A stretch of DNA of 19,325 nt from DATBIO01 sp036556965. Its GTDB lineage: Bacteria > Acidobacteriota > Vicinamibacteria > Fen-336. A program made the position numbers and the translations under genes. The notes beneath the pieces were generated by a model. That model saw only the letters and a list, made by a program, of their open reading frames with translations, did no database searches and was not told the origin of the DNA. This document shows, piece by piece, positions 7,966 to 14,151 of this stretch. The DNA lies in contig DATBIO010000277.1 in NCBI GenBank assembly GCA_036556965.1, positions 1 through 19,325 on the forward strand, written 5' to 3'. The number at the start of each line of letters is the position of its first letter. The first letter of the stretch is position 1.

Positions 7966-8969
7966 CCCCGCCCGCCGTCTCCGTCCTCCTCCCCGTGCGC
8001 GACGGCGAAGCCACCCTCGGCGCCTGCCTGGCCTCGCTCTCCGCGCAGACCCTGGCCGACCACGAGGTGGTGGCGGTGGACGACGGGTCGGCCGACGGCA
8101 GCGGGCGCCTGCTGCGCGCCCACGCCGCGCGCGACGCGCGCCTGCGCGTGCTGGCGGCGCCCCCGCGCGGGCTGGTGGCGGCGCTGAACCACGGGCTGGC
8201 CGCGTGCCGGGCGCCCCTGGTGGCGCGCATGGACGCCGACGACGTGGCCGACCCGCGGCGGCTGGAGGCGCAGGCACGGCGCTTCCGGGACGCGGACGCC
8301 CCGGACGTCCTCGCCGCGCGCGTGCGCGTCGTGGGCGACGAGGCCGGGCCGGGCATGGCCGAGTACGTGGGCTGGTCGAACGGCCTCCTCACGCACGAAG
8401 AGATGGTGGCCGACCTGTTCGTGGAGTCGCCGCTCGTCCATCCCAGCGTCATGGCGCGGGCGGCCGCCCTGCGCGCCCTGGGCGGGTACCGCGTGTTCGA
8501 CGGGCCGGAGGACTACGACCTGTGGCTGCGCGCGCACGCCGCCGGCCTGCGCTTCGCCAAGCTGTCCGAGGTCCTGCTCGACTGGCGCGATTCGCCCCGG
8601 CGCCTGACGCGGAGGGACCCCCGCTACGGACCCGATCGCTTCCGCGCCCTGAAGATCGAGGCCCTGGAGAGAGCGGCCCTGCGCGCGGGGCGGGCGGTGG
8701 TCCTCTGGGGCGGCGGGCCCATCGGCAAGGCCTGGAGCCGCGCCCTGCGCGCCCGCGGACACCGCGTGTGTGCCTTCGTGGACGTGCACCCGCGCCGCCT
8801 CGGCACGTCCGTGCACGGAGCGCCCGTGGTGCCGTGGCCGGAGGCGGCCGCGCACGCGGGTGCCCTCCACCTGGCCGCCGTCGGTCAGAGGGGCGGGCGC
8901 GCCCGCGTGCGCGGGCTGGCCGCGTCACTTGGCCTGCGCGACGGCGTGGACCTGATCGCGGTGGCCTGA
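7962..8969 (+). CDS. GT2 glycosyltransferase fused to a C-terminal Rossmann-like domain
   Basis: The frame encodes about 335 residues. The GT2 domain (1-210) has VSVLLPVRDGE, VDDGSADGS at 39-47, the metal-binding DADD at 91-94, HPSVM at 160-164 and GPEDYDLWLR at 181-190 with the likely catalytic acidic residues. Residues 243-335 form a second domain beginning RAVVLWGGGPIGKAW (glycine-rich loop at 250-256), followed by a strand with AFVDVHPRRLG, HGAPVV and a final LHLAAVGQRGG. This resembles the PglD-type N-terminal Rossmann domain that often sits beside or within sugar transferases. No canonical start precedes the first strand. The best candidate is CTG at 7962, which overlaps the preceding TGA as CTGA; the next GTG (7995) would delete the first strand. 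No membrane helix is seen. Function in envelope or exopolysaccharide sugar transfer is inferred. Confidence 0.82.
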   Translation: MTPPAVSVLLPVRDGEATLGACLASLSAQTLADHEVVAVDDGSADGSGRLLRAHAARDARLRVLAAPPRGLVAALNHGLAACRAPLVARMDADDVADPRRLEAQARRFRDADAPDVLAARVRVVGDEAGPGMAEYVGWSNGLLTHEEMVADLFVESPLVHPSVMARAAALRALGGYRVFDGPEDYDLWLRAHAAGLRFAKLSEVLLDWRDSPRRLTRRDPRYGPDRFRALKIEALERAALRAGRAVVLWGGGPIGKAWSRALRARGHRVCAFVDVHPRRLGTSVHGAPVVPWPEAAAHAGALHLAAVGQRGGRARVRGLAASLGLRDGVDLIAVA

Positions 8970-8990
8970 CGGCCGCGGCATCCCGTCGGC

Positions 8991-8996
8991 TAGACT
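8991..8996 (+). promoter_or_regulatory. Candidate leaderless -10 box for the HEAT-cyclophilin gene
   Basis: TAGACT ends six bases before the ATG at 9003, so a transcript starting seven bases after the box would begin at the ATG itself. No Shine-Dalgarno lies in between. The same octamer TAGACTGG occurs at the same distance before the ddl start. No good -35 is visible (CTGACG at 8966-8971 is 19 bases away). Confidence 0.4.
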
Positions 8997-9002
8997 GGGC
9001 GC

Positions 9003-11069
9003 ATGTCGCCGGTGCTGCGCGGACGCGCGGCTCTCCTGGTCCTCCTCCTTCTCGCCCCCGCCCCGCCGCGGCTGCGCGCCCAGGTCCCCGCCGAGGCGCG
9101 CCTGGCCCCCGGGGCCTCCCGGCTGGCCACCCTCGGCCGCCTCCTCGAGCTGGAGGACGGGCGCGTGGCGGGCAGCCCCGAGCTGGAGGGCGCGCTGCGC
9201 AGCCCGGACCGGGGCATCCGCCGCCGCGCCGCCCTGGCCGCCGGCCGCATCGGTGACCGTGCGACGGTCCCCGCCCTCGTCGAGCTGCTGACCGACGGCG
9301 AGGCGGAGGTCCGGCAGATGGCGGCCTTCGCCCTGGGCTTGATGGGCGACCCCCGCGCGACGGAAGGGCTGGCCCTGGCCCTGCAAGACCCGGAGGCCGT
9401 CGTGCGCGCGCGCGCCGCGGAGGCGCTGGGCCGGGCCGGCGACGCGCGCGCGGGAGCGGCCATCGCGCGGGCCCTGCTGGCCTGGACCCCCGGGCAGGAG
9501 AGGCCGCTCTCCGTGCGTGGCGACGACCCCGCGAACCCGCGCGATCCCTGGCTGCCGCAGCGGCTGGCCCTCTTCGCCCTCGTCAAGCTCAAGGACGTGG
9601 CGGCGGCGGAGACCGCCCTGCTCGAGGACGGCCGGCCCCGCTTCGACTGGTGGGCGGCCACCTGGGCCGCCATGCGCCTGGAGAGCGCCCGCCTGCGGCC
9701 CGTGCTCGCCGCCGCCGCCACGTCGTCCGATCCCGTCTCGCGCGGCCTGGCCGCGCGCGGCCTCGGCGCGCTGAAGGACGCCGCCTCGCTTCCGACCCTG
9801 GTGGCGCTGGCGACGGACCCCAGCGAGTTCGTGGCCGTGCACGCGCTGCGCGCCCTGGGCACGCTGGGAGACGCGGGCGCCACCGACGTCCTCGCCCAGG
9901 CGCTGCGCTCGCCCAACCGCACCCTCGCCTGGGAGGCCCTGCGCTCCCTGGCCCAGGTCCCGCCCGATCGGCGGCTGCGCCCGGCTGTCCTCGCCTTCCT
10001 GGGCCACGACGACGCCTGGCTGCACGCGGCGGCCCTCCCCGCGCTCGCGCGCATCGACCGCGAGGAGTTCACCCTCGTCCTCTCGGGCCTGGATCCCGAC
10101 GAGCGCTGGTGGGTGCGCGCCGCCACCGCGGGCGCGCTGGCCCAGGCGGGCGACGATGTGAGCCTGGGCGCTCTGGAGGCGATGTTGAAGGACGAGGACG
10201 CGCGCGTCCTGCCCGCGGTGCTGGAGGCCCTGCGCGCCGCGAACACGCCGGGCACGAGCGACGTGCTCCGCCGGTACCTGGACCACCCGCACTCCGCGGT
10301 GCGCGCCGCGGCCGCCGAGCAGCTGGTGGCCCTCAAGGCCTCGAACCTCGCGCCGTCCCTGGCCGCCGCCTACCGGGCCGCGACGGCCGACGGCGACCTC
10401 GACGCCCGCCTCGCCCTCATCGACGTCCTCGCCGCCCAGGAGGACGGGCGCGCGGCGGCGGTGCTGGCGGAGGCGGCGCAGGGCGATCCCGCGCGCGTGG
10501 CCCGGGCGCGCGCGGCGGCCGCGCTGGCCGCGTGCGGCCAGCCGGCGCCCGATCCGGGTCCGGAAGGGCCGGGGCTCCCGCCCTTCGACTATCGCGAGGC
10601 CATGGCGCCCTACGACCCGCGGCCGGGACGCGTCCTGTACACCCCGCGCGCCTTCCTGCACACGCGGCACGGCGTCATCGAGATCCACCTGGACGTGGTG
10701 GAGGCTCCGCTCACCAGCCTCAACTTCGTCACCCTGGCGCGCCGCGGCTTCTACGACGGCCTCGCCTTCCACCGCGTCATCCCGCACTTCGTGGCCCAGG
10801 GCGGCGACCCGCGCGGCGACGGCTCGGGCGGGCCCGGCTACGTCATCCGCGACGAGGTGGGCCAGCGTCCGTTCGCGCGGGGGGCCGTGGGCATGGCCCT
10901 GGGCGGCCGCGACACGGGCGGCAGCCAGTTCTTCATCACCCTCTCCCCCCAGCCCCACCTCGACGGCGCCTTCACCGTCTTCGGCTGGGTGGCGCAGGGC
11001 ATGGACGTGGCGGACAAGCTGCGTCCGGGCGACCTCATCGAGCGCGTGAGCGTGTGGACGGGGCCGTGA
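9003..11069 (+). CDS. Secreted HEAT-repeat protein fused to a cyclophilin-type peptidyl-prolyl isomerase
   Basis: The product has 688 residues. Residues 1-27 are a signal peptide (basic start, LLVLLLLAPAPP, then RAQ). From about 55 to 515 there is a long run of HEAT-like helical pairs with recurring DPEAVVRARAAEALGR-, DPSEFVAVHALRALGTLGD- and HPHSAVRAAAAEQLVAL-type units. A proline-rich linker leads to a cyclophilin domain (about 550-686): HGVIEIHLDVVEAPLTSLNF, FHRVIPHFVAQGGD at 589-602 (Arg591 is the catalytic arginine), and GGSQFFIT at 639-646. The position of the human CypA tryptophan is His652, as in many bacterial enzymes. The likely role is protein folding in the periplasm or outer envelope, the HEAT part serving as a scaffold or client platform. 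The downstream HAD gene overlaps its stop (GTGA). Confidence 0.92.
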   Translation: MSPVLRGRAALLVLLLLAPAPPRLRAQVPAEARLAPGASRLATLGRLLELEDGRVAGSPELEGALRSPDRGIRRRAALAAGRIGDRATVPALVELLTDGEAEVRQMAAFALGLMGDPRATEGLALALQDPEAVVRARAAEALGRAGDARAGAAIARALLAWTPGQERPLSVRGDDPANPRDPWLPQRLALFALVKLKDVAAAETALLEDGRPRFDWWAATWAAMRLESARLRPVLAAAATSSDPVSRGLAARGLGALKDAASLPTLVALATDPSEFVAVHALRALGTLGDAGATDVLAQALRSPNRTLAWEALRSLAQVPPDRRLRPAVLAFLGHDDAWLHAAALPALARIDREEFTLVLSGLDPDERWWVRAATAGALAQAGDDVSLGALEAMLKDEDARVLPAVLEALRAANTPGTSDVLRRYLDHPHSAVRAAAAEQLVALKASNLAPSLAAAYRAATADGDLDARLALIDVLAAQEDGRAAAVLAEAAQGDPARVARARAAAALAACGQPAPDPGPEGPGLPPFDYREAMAPYDPRPGRVLYTPRAFLHTRHGVIEIHLDVVEAPLTSLNFVTLARRGFYDGLAFHRVIPHFVAQGGDPRGDGSGGPGYVIRDEVGQRPFARGAVGMALGGRDTGGSQFFITLSPQPHLDGAFTVFGWVAQGMDVADKLRPGDLIERVSVWTGP

Positions 11070-11935
11070 CCTTCCCCTCCTGCCGGCTGCTGGCCCTCGA
11101 CATCGACGGCACCCTGCTGCGCAGCGACAAGACGGTCAGCGCGCGGACGCGCCGGACGCTGCGCGCGGCCCAGGAGCAGGGCGTGCGCATCGTGCTCATC
11201 ACCGGGCGCCGGCTGCCCGCGGCGCGCCGCGTGGTGCACCAGCTCACCGCCGACGGGGGGCCGCGCATGGTGGACCTCGTCCTGCACAACGGGGCCCTGG
11301 TGGTGGAGTTCGGCGAGGACGGCGACCACGCCGTCGTGCGCTGCCGTCCCCTGGCCCGCGATGTGGCGGTGCGGGCCGTGCGCGTGGGGCGCGCCCAGAG
11401 GGCGGACCCCGTGGTCCACTGCGGCCACGGCGGCGAGGGGCGCCTGCTCGTGGAGGGCACCGACCCCTCCAACACGCTCCTCGCCTACTACCTCGACCGG
11501 TCGCATCCCGACGTCCGCGAAGTCGAGGACCTGGTGGAGAGCCTCCGCGAGGATCCCCTGCAGGTGATGTTCGGCGGCTCCATGGCCCAGATGGAGTCGC
11601 TCCTGCCTCCGCTGCGCGCCGAGCTGGGAGCGGCCGCGCGCATCGAGCGCACGCTGTATCCGCGCCTGGACGTCTCCCTGCTGGACGTACTCGAGCCGGG
11701 GGTGGGCAAGGCGGAGGCGCTGTCCTGGCTCTGCGCCCGCTTCGGCGTGGAGGCCGGGGAGACCATGGCCATCGGCGACAACTGGAACGACCACGAGATG
11801 CTCGAGCAGGCCGGCCGCGGCTTCGTGATGGGCAACGCCGATCCGGGGATGCTCTCCCTGGGCCTGCCCGTGCTCGACAGCAACGACGAGGATGGCGTCG
11901 CCCTCGCCGTCGAGCGCTACATCCTGGAAGCTTGA
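11066..11935 (+). CDS. Cof-type HAD-IIB phosphatase
   Basis: The 289-residue product shows all HAD motifs: DIDGTLL (nucleophile Asp12 and Asp14), ITGRR (Thr46), a lysine in GVGKAEALSWL (Lys215), and GDNWNDHEML at 237-246 with the magnesium-binding acids. The inserted cap between about 85 and 195 and the GVGKAxAL ending are typical of Cof/YbiV-type sugar-phosphate or nucleotide phosphatases. The substrate cannot be inferred. The GTG start overlaps the TGA of the HEAT-cyclophilin gene by four bases. The next downstream gene is on the opposite strand, and a hairpin with a short T run follows the stop. Confidence 0.93.
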   Translation: MTFPSCRLLALDIDGTLLRSDKTVSARTRRTLRAAQEQGVRIVLITGRRLPAARRVVHQLTADGGPRMVDLVLHNGALVVEFGEDGDHAVVRCRPLARDVAVRAVRVGRAQRADPVVHCGHGGEGRLLVEGTDPSNTLLAYYLDRSHPDVREVEDLVESLREDPLQVMFGGSMAQMESLLPPLRAELGAAARIERTLYPRLDVSLLDVLEPGVGKAEALSWLCARFGVEAGETMAIGDNWNDHEMLEQAGRGFVMGNADPGMLSLGLPVLDSNDEDGVALAVERYILEA

Positions 11936-11962
11936 TTCCGGCTGCGGCCGGTCGGAGCGAGG

Positions 11963-11980
11963 ACGCCGCGTGGGCGTTTT
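11963..11980 (+). terminator. Weak intrinsic-type terminator after the HAD gene
   Basis: ACGCC (11963-11967) and GGCGT (11973-11977) can form a five-base-pair stem with a five-base loop, followed by a short T run (11977-11980). It lies within 30 bases of the HAD stop. The 11-base direct repeat GCGAGGACGCC (11957-11967 and 11983-11993) brackets it. The stem is short, so the assignment is tentative. Confidence 0.35.
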
Positions 11981-11994
11981 CCGCGAGGACGCCT

Positions 11995-12028
11995 AGAAAG
12001 AGGAAAGGGGGTGAGCAGTCACCCCCTT
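11995..12028 (-). terminator. Intrinsic terminator downstream of the 20-residue lysine-rich gene
   Basis: AAGGGGGTGA (12005-12014) and TCACCCCCTT (12019-12028) are perfect ten-base inverted arms with a four-base loop. On the minus strand the stem is followed by a pyrimidine tract TTCCTCTTTC, so it would stop leftward transcription 26 bases after the microprotein stop. On the plus strand the stem is followed by GC-rich sequence, so it is directional. Confidence 0.7.
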
Positions 12029-12053
12029 GCTGCGGCGAACGACGGCGACCGGC

Positions 12054-12116
12054 CTACTTCTTCTTCTTGGTGGCCTTCTTCGGAGCCGCCTTCTTCGTCG
12101 CCTTCTTCATTGCCAT
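12054..12116 (-). CDS. Lysine-rich microprotein 1 (20 residues)
   Basis: On the minus strand an ATG at 12116 opens a 20-codon frame, MAMKKATKKAAPKKATKKKK, ending in TAG. More than half the residues are lysine, with Ala/Thr/Pro spacers in the KKATKKAAPKK pattern of histone H1-like tails. A strong GGGAGG (12125-12130) lies eight bases before the ATG, and a perfect terminator hairpin lies downstream, so this has the full outfit of a small gene despite its size. Its neighbour at 12220-12273 has the same composition, the same KKKK ending and the same arrangement. A nucleic-acid or polyanion-binding role is plausible from charge only. It could also be a leader-type peptide whose translation is what matters. 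Confidence 0.6.
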   Translation of the reverse strand: MAMKKATKKAAPKKATKKKK

Positions 12117-12124
12117 TCGACGAT

Positions 12125-12130
12125 CCTCCC
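12125..12130 (-). promoter_or_regulatory. Shine-Dalgarno of lysine-rich microprotein 1
   Basis: Minus-strand GGGAGG, eight bases before the ATG at 12116. A strong site of this kind is rare in the window and is the main support that this very short frame is translated. Confidence 0.6.
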
Positions 12131-12165
12131 AGAATGCGGGCGGCTCCTGGCGCCGTGCCACCCGC

Positions 12166-12201
12166 TAAAAAACGGCGGGAGGGTGATCGGTCCACCCCCC
12201 C
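12166..12201 (-). terminator. Intrinsic terminator downstream of the 17-residue lysine-rich gene
   Basis: On the minus strand seven Gs followed by TG (12201-12193) pair with CACCCTCCC (12185-12177) around a seven-base loop, nine pairs including one G-U. A short GCCG and then six Ts (12172-12167) follow. This is a good intrinsic terminator about 19 bases after the microprotein 2 stop. Confidence 0.65.
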
Positions 12202-12219
12202 TTCGTTGCAGCGGGTCCC

Positions 12220-12273
12220 TTACTTCTTCTTCTTCGTTCCGCCCTTCTTGGCTGCCTTCTTCTTGGCCGGCAT
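12220..12273 (-). CDS. Lysine-rich microprotein 2 (17 residues)
   Basis: ATG at 12273 on the minus strand opens MPAKKKAAKKGGTKKKK, ending in TAA. Nine of 17 residues are lysine; the rest are Ala, Gly, Pro, Thr and Met. A purine-rich AAAGGGGGGAT lies about nine bases before the ATG and may act as the ribosome-binding site. A TTGACA-N17-TACCCT promoter lies about 90-118 bases upstream, and a terminator follows. The sequence resembles the start of lysine-rich PAKKxAAKK nucleoid-type proteins found in several GC-rich phyla, but cut down to the tail. It and microprotein 1 look like tandem duplicates that have diverged. Confidence 0.6.
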   Translation of the reverse strand: MPAKKKAAKKGGTKKKK

Positions 12274-12314
12274 TCGTGAGATCCCCCCTTTCAGTCCAGG
12301 TGTGGACGTGGGAC

Positions 12315-12346
12315 GCCCCTTTTCAACATCTCGCGTGACAAGGGGC
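12315..12346 (-). promoter_or_regulatory. Leader hairpin before lysine-rich microprotein 2
   Basis: GCCCCTT (12315-12321) and AAGGGGC (12340-12346) can pair across an 18-base loop within the predicted leader. The C-rich arm could alternatively pair with the AAGGGGGG ribosome-binding region just before the ATG, which would make a translation switch possible. No known riboswitch class is recognised. Confidence 0.3.
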
Positions 12347-12362
12347 TTGACATACTAGGCGT

Positions 12363-12391
12363 AGGGTAGGGAGGGGGTACACCCTTGTCAA
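12363..12391 (-). promoter_or_regulatory. Sigma70-type promoter of the lysine-rich microprotein unit
   Basis: On the minus strand TTGACA (12391-12386, perfect -35) is followed after exactly 17 bases by TACCCT (12368-12363; T, A and final T conserved). Transcription would start near 12356, giving a leader of about 80 bases before microprotein 2. This is the best -35 in the window. It lies between two arms of a nine-base inverted repeat (12336-12344 and 12382-12390). Confidence 0.55.
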
Positions 12392-12615
12392 GCACTTTTT
12401 TCGTGCTCGGCGCCTCGGATGCCGCTACGGCACAGCACCTTAGCCTGTGGACGGACGCGCCAGAAGCGTTTAAATCGGCTCCTGGAGCCATTTTAATGAG
12501 GGCCACGACGTCAAACTGGCTGTGCGCAAAGGCCTTCGTCGCGCGGCCTCGCACGACCCGCGGCACGACGCCGAAGAGGGCTCCTTATACGGTACATTCA
12601 ATACAAGACGGCCGC
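12392..12615. other. Gene-free stretch of visibly lower GC
   Basis: Together with the microprotein leader this makes 342 bases (12274-12615) without a supported gene. It holds AT-rich patches unlike the flanks: a T run in a small AGCAC/GTGCT hairpin at 12391-12407, a GGCTC/GAGCC hairpin at 12477-12489 followed by ATTTTAATGAG, and CTTATACGGTACATTCAATA near 12584-12603. I find no tRNA, no recognised structured RNA and no convincing protein; a 91-codon minus-strand frame here (12291-12566) has no family resemblance or ribosome-binding site. It could be regulatory, an unrecognised small RNA, or debris. Confidence 0.4.
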
Positions 12616-14151
12616 TCAGCGCGCCTTGGCGTCCCGCGCCGGCCCGTACGCGTGACGCATCCCCTCCGTGGCGGCGCGACGCAGCTCGTCCTGCGCGAAG
12701 GGGGCCTCGAGCACGTGGCGATAGCCGACGACGGCGTCGGCGCGCGCCCCGTCCATGTCGTGGAGACGCGCGCGCAGCAGCCGGGCCCAGGCCGCTACCC
12801 AGGGGGGCTGCGGACGCTCCGCCTCGACGAGCCGCCGCAGGCGCGGGCGCGCCTCCTGCACCAGCCCCCGGTGCAGCTCGTCCTCCGCCACCCGCAGCTC
12901 CGCCTCCAGCGAGCGCGGCCAGCTCTCGAGGGCGGCGCGGAAGAGGCGCGCCGACTCCGCGACGTCGCCCGCCTCCCTCGCCCGCCGCGCCTGGCCGATG
13001 AGCTGGCCCGCCTTCACCTCCCCGGCGGCGAGGGGCGTGGCCAGGGCGCGCTGCGCGCGACGCCGCACCTCCTTGTCCCCGCCGGAGGCCGCCGTGCGAT
13101 AGTGGGCGGCGGCGCCCTCGCGGTCGCCCTCGAGCTCCAGGCTCCGCCCGAGGAGGAACGCCGCGCGCGCGCCGACGGCTCCCGCGGCCGCCGCGCGCCG
13201 CAGCGGCAGCAGGACCTGCCGCGCTTCGCCGGGCCTCTGGTCCAGGAGCAGCGACTCGCCCAGGGACAGCCGGGCCAGGGCGGCGGCCGGTCCCGTGCCC
13301 GCCCCCCTCTCCTCCTCCGTCTCCAGGACCGCGCGGGCGACGGCCGCGCTGGCCGCGTAGAGGCCGAGGCGGTCGCGCTCGTGCTCGGCGCGCTTGAGCG
13401 CCCAGAGGGCCCAGCCCGGGTACCGGGCATGGAGGGCACGCGCGGGCACCAGCGCGCGGTCGGGGTCCTCCTCGTAGAAGGCGTACACCTCGTAGAGCTG
13501 GACCTGCGCCTCCACGTCGTGGAGGGTCGAGGCCGCCGCGGCCTCGATGGCGGCCAGGCCGCGCCGGCGGTCGCCCCCGGGCATGCCCATGAGGAAGCGC
13601 AGCACCTTGGCCCCGCGCGGCAGGACGTCCATGTAGTAGTCGTAGAGGCCGAGGCCGAACCGCGCGTCCACGTTGCCGGGCTCGCGCGCCTGCACGGCCA
13701 TGAGGTCCGTCCGCATGCGCTCCGCCGCCCGCGCCGCGTCGCGGGACTTCAGGCGGAAGAGGTAGAGGCGGCTGGCCACGCCGTGGGCCGCGCCGCGGGC
13801 GAGGAGCGCGCGGCGGTCGTCGGGGTCGCGTCCCAGGCGCGCGTCGGCCAGGCCCACCGCCCGCTGCACCCGCCTCTCCAGCTCGCGGTCGAGCGTGCTG
13901 ACGTCCGGACGCTGCTCGAGCTTCCAGCAGAGGGCCAGCGCCTCCAGGTAGGCGCCGACGGGGTCGTCCTCCGCCTCCGCGCCGATGCGGGCCAGGCGCG
14001 CGAGGGCGCCGTCGGCCTGGCCGTCGTAGAGCAGGTCCAGGGCCTGCCGGTACCGCCGGTCGAGCTCGGGAAGGGCGGCGGCACGGGCGCCCTCCGCGGG
14101 AGCGGCCAGGTGGGCGAGGGCCAGGGCGAGGGCGGCCGCCCCGCGCTTCAT
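12616..14151 (-). CDS. Secreted helical-repeat (TPR-like) protein encoded after ddl
   Basis: The product has 511 residues. An N-terminal signal peptide (MKRGAAALALALAHLAAP then AEGARA) indicates export. The remainder is almost wholly alpha-helical with TPR-like units, for example AVGLADARLGRDPDDRRALLARGAAHG, ARAAFLLGRSLELEGDREGAAAHYR and ESARLFRAALESWPRSLEAELRVAEDEL. The middle includes GLGLYDYYMDVLPRGAKVLRF and LYEVYAFYEEDPDRAL, a pattern seen in uncharacterised TPR proteins. No lipobox cysteine is visible, so it is probably periplasmic. The ATG at 14151 overlaps the ddl stop (ATGA), so it is translationally coupled to D-Ala-D-Ala ligase. A role as a scaffold in peptidoglycan assembly is only an inference from this. 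No terminator is obvious after its stop. Confidence 0.82.
   Translation of the reverse strand: MKRGAAALALALAHLAAPAEGARAAALPELDRRYRQALDLLYDGQADGALARLARIGAEAEDDPVGAYLEALALCWKLEQRPDVSTLDRELERRVQRAVGLADARLGRDPDDRRALLARGAAHGVASRLYLFRLKSRDAARAAERMRTDLMAVQAREPGNVDARFGLGLYDYYMDVLPRGAKVLRFLMGMPGGDRRRGLAAIEAAAASTLHDVEAQVQLYEVYAFYEEDPDRALVPARALHARYPGWALWALKRAEHERDRLGLYAASAAVARAVLETEEERGAGTGPAAALARLSLGESLLLDQRPGEARQVLLPLRRAAAAGAVGARAAFLLGRSLELEGDREGAAAHYRTAASGGDKEVRRRAQRALATPLAAGEVKAGQLIGQARRAREAGDVAESARLFRAALESWPRSLEAELRVAEDELHRGLVQEARPRLRRLVEAERPQPPWVAAWARLLRARLHDMDGARADAVVGYRHVLEAPFAQDELRRAATEGMRHAYGPARDAKAR

Noticed and set aside
8925..10958. Long minus-strand frame opposite the HEAT-cyclophilin gene
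   Set aside because: No recognisable domain; the opposing frame has a signal peptide, repeats and catalytic motifs.
12347..12375. Plus-strand TTGACA at 12347-12352 as a promoter
   Set aside because: No TATAAT-like hexamer lies 16-18 bases downstream (sequence is GGAGGG). It is better explained as one arm of the inverted repeat around the minus-strand promoter.
12291..12566. 91-codon minus-strand frame in the gene-free island
   Set aside because: It spans the microprotein promoter, has no ribosome-binding site or family resemblance, and its composition looks random.
12400..12615. tRNA, tmRNA or other known structured RNA
   Set aside because: No T-loop GGTTCGA-type motif, no acceptor-stem pairing and no recognisable family core were found by eye.
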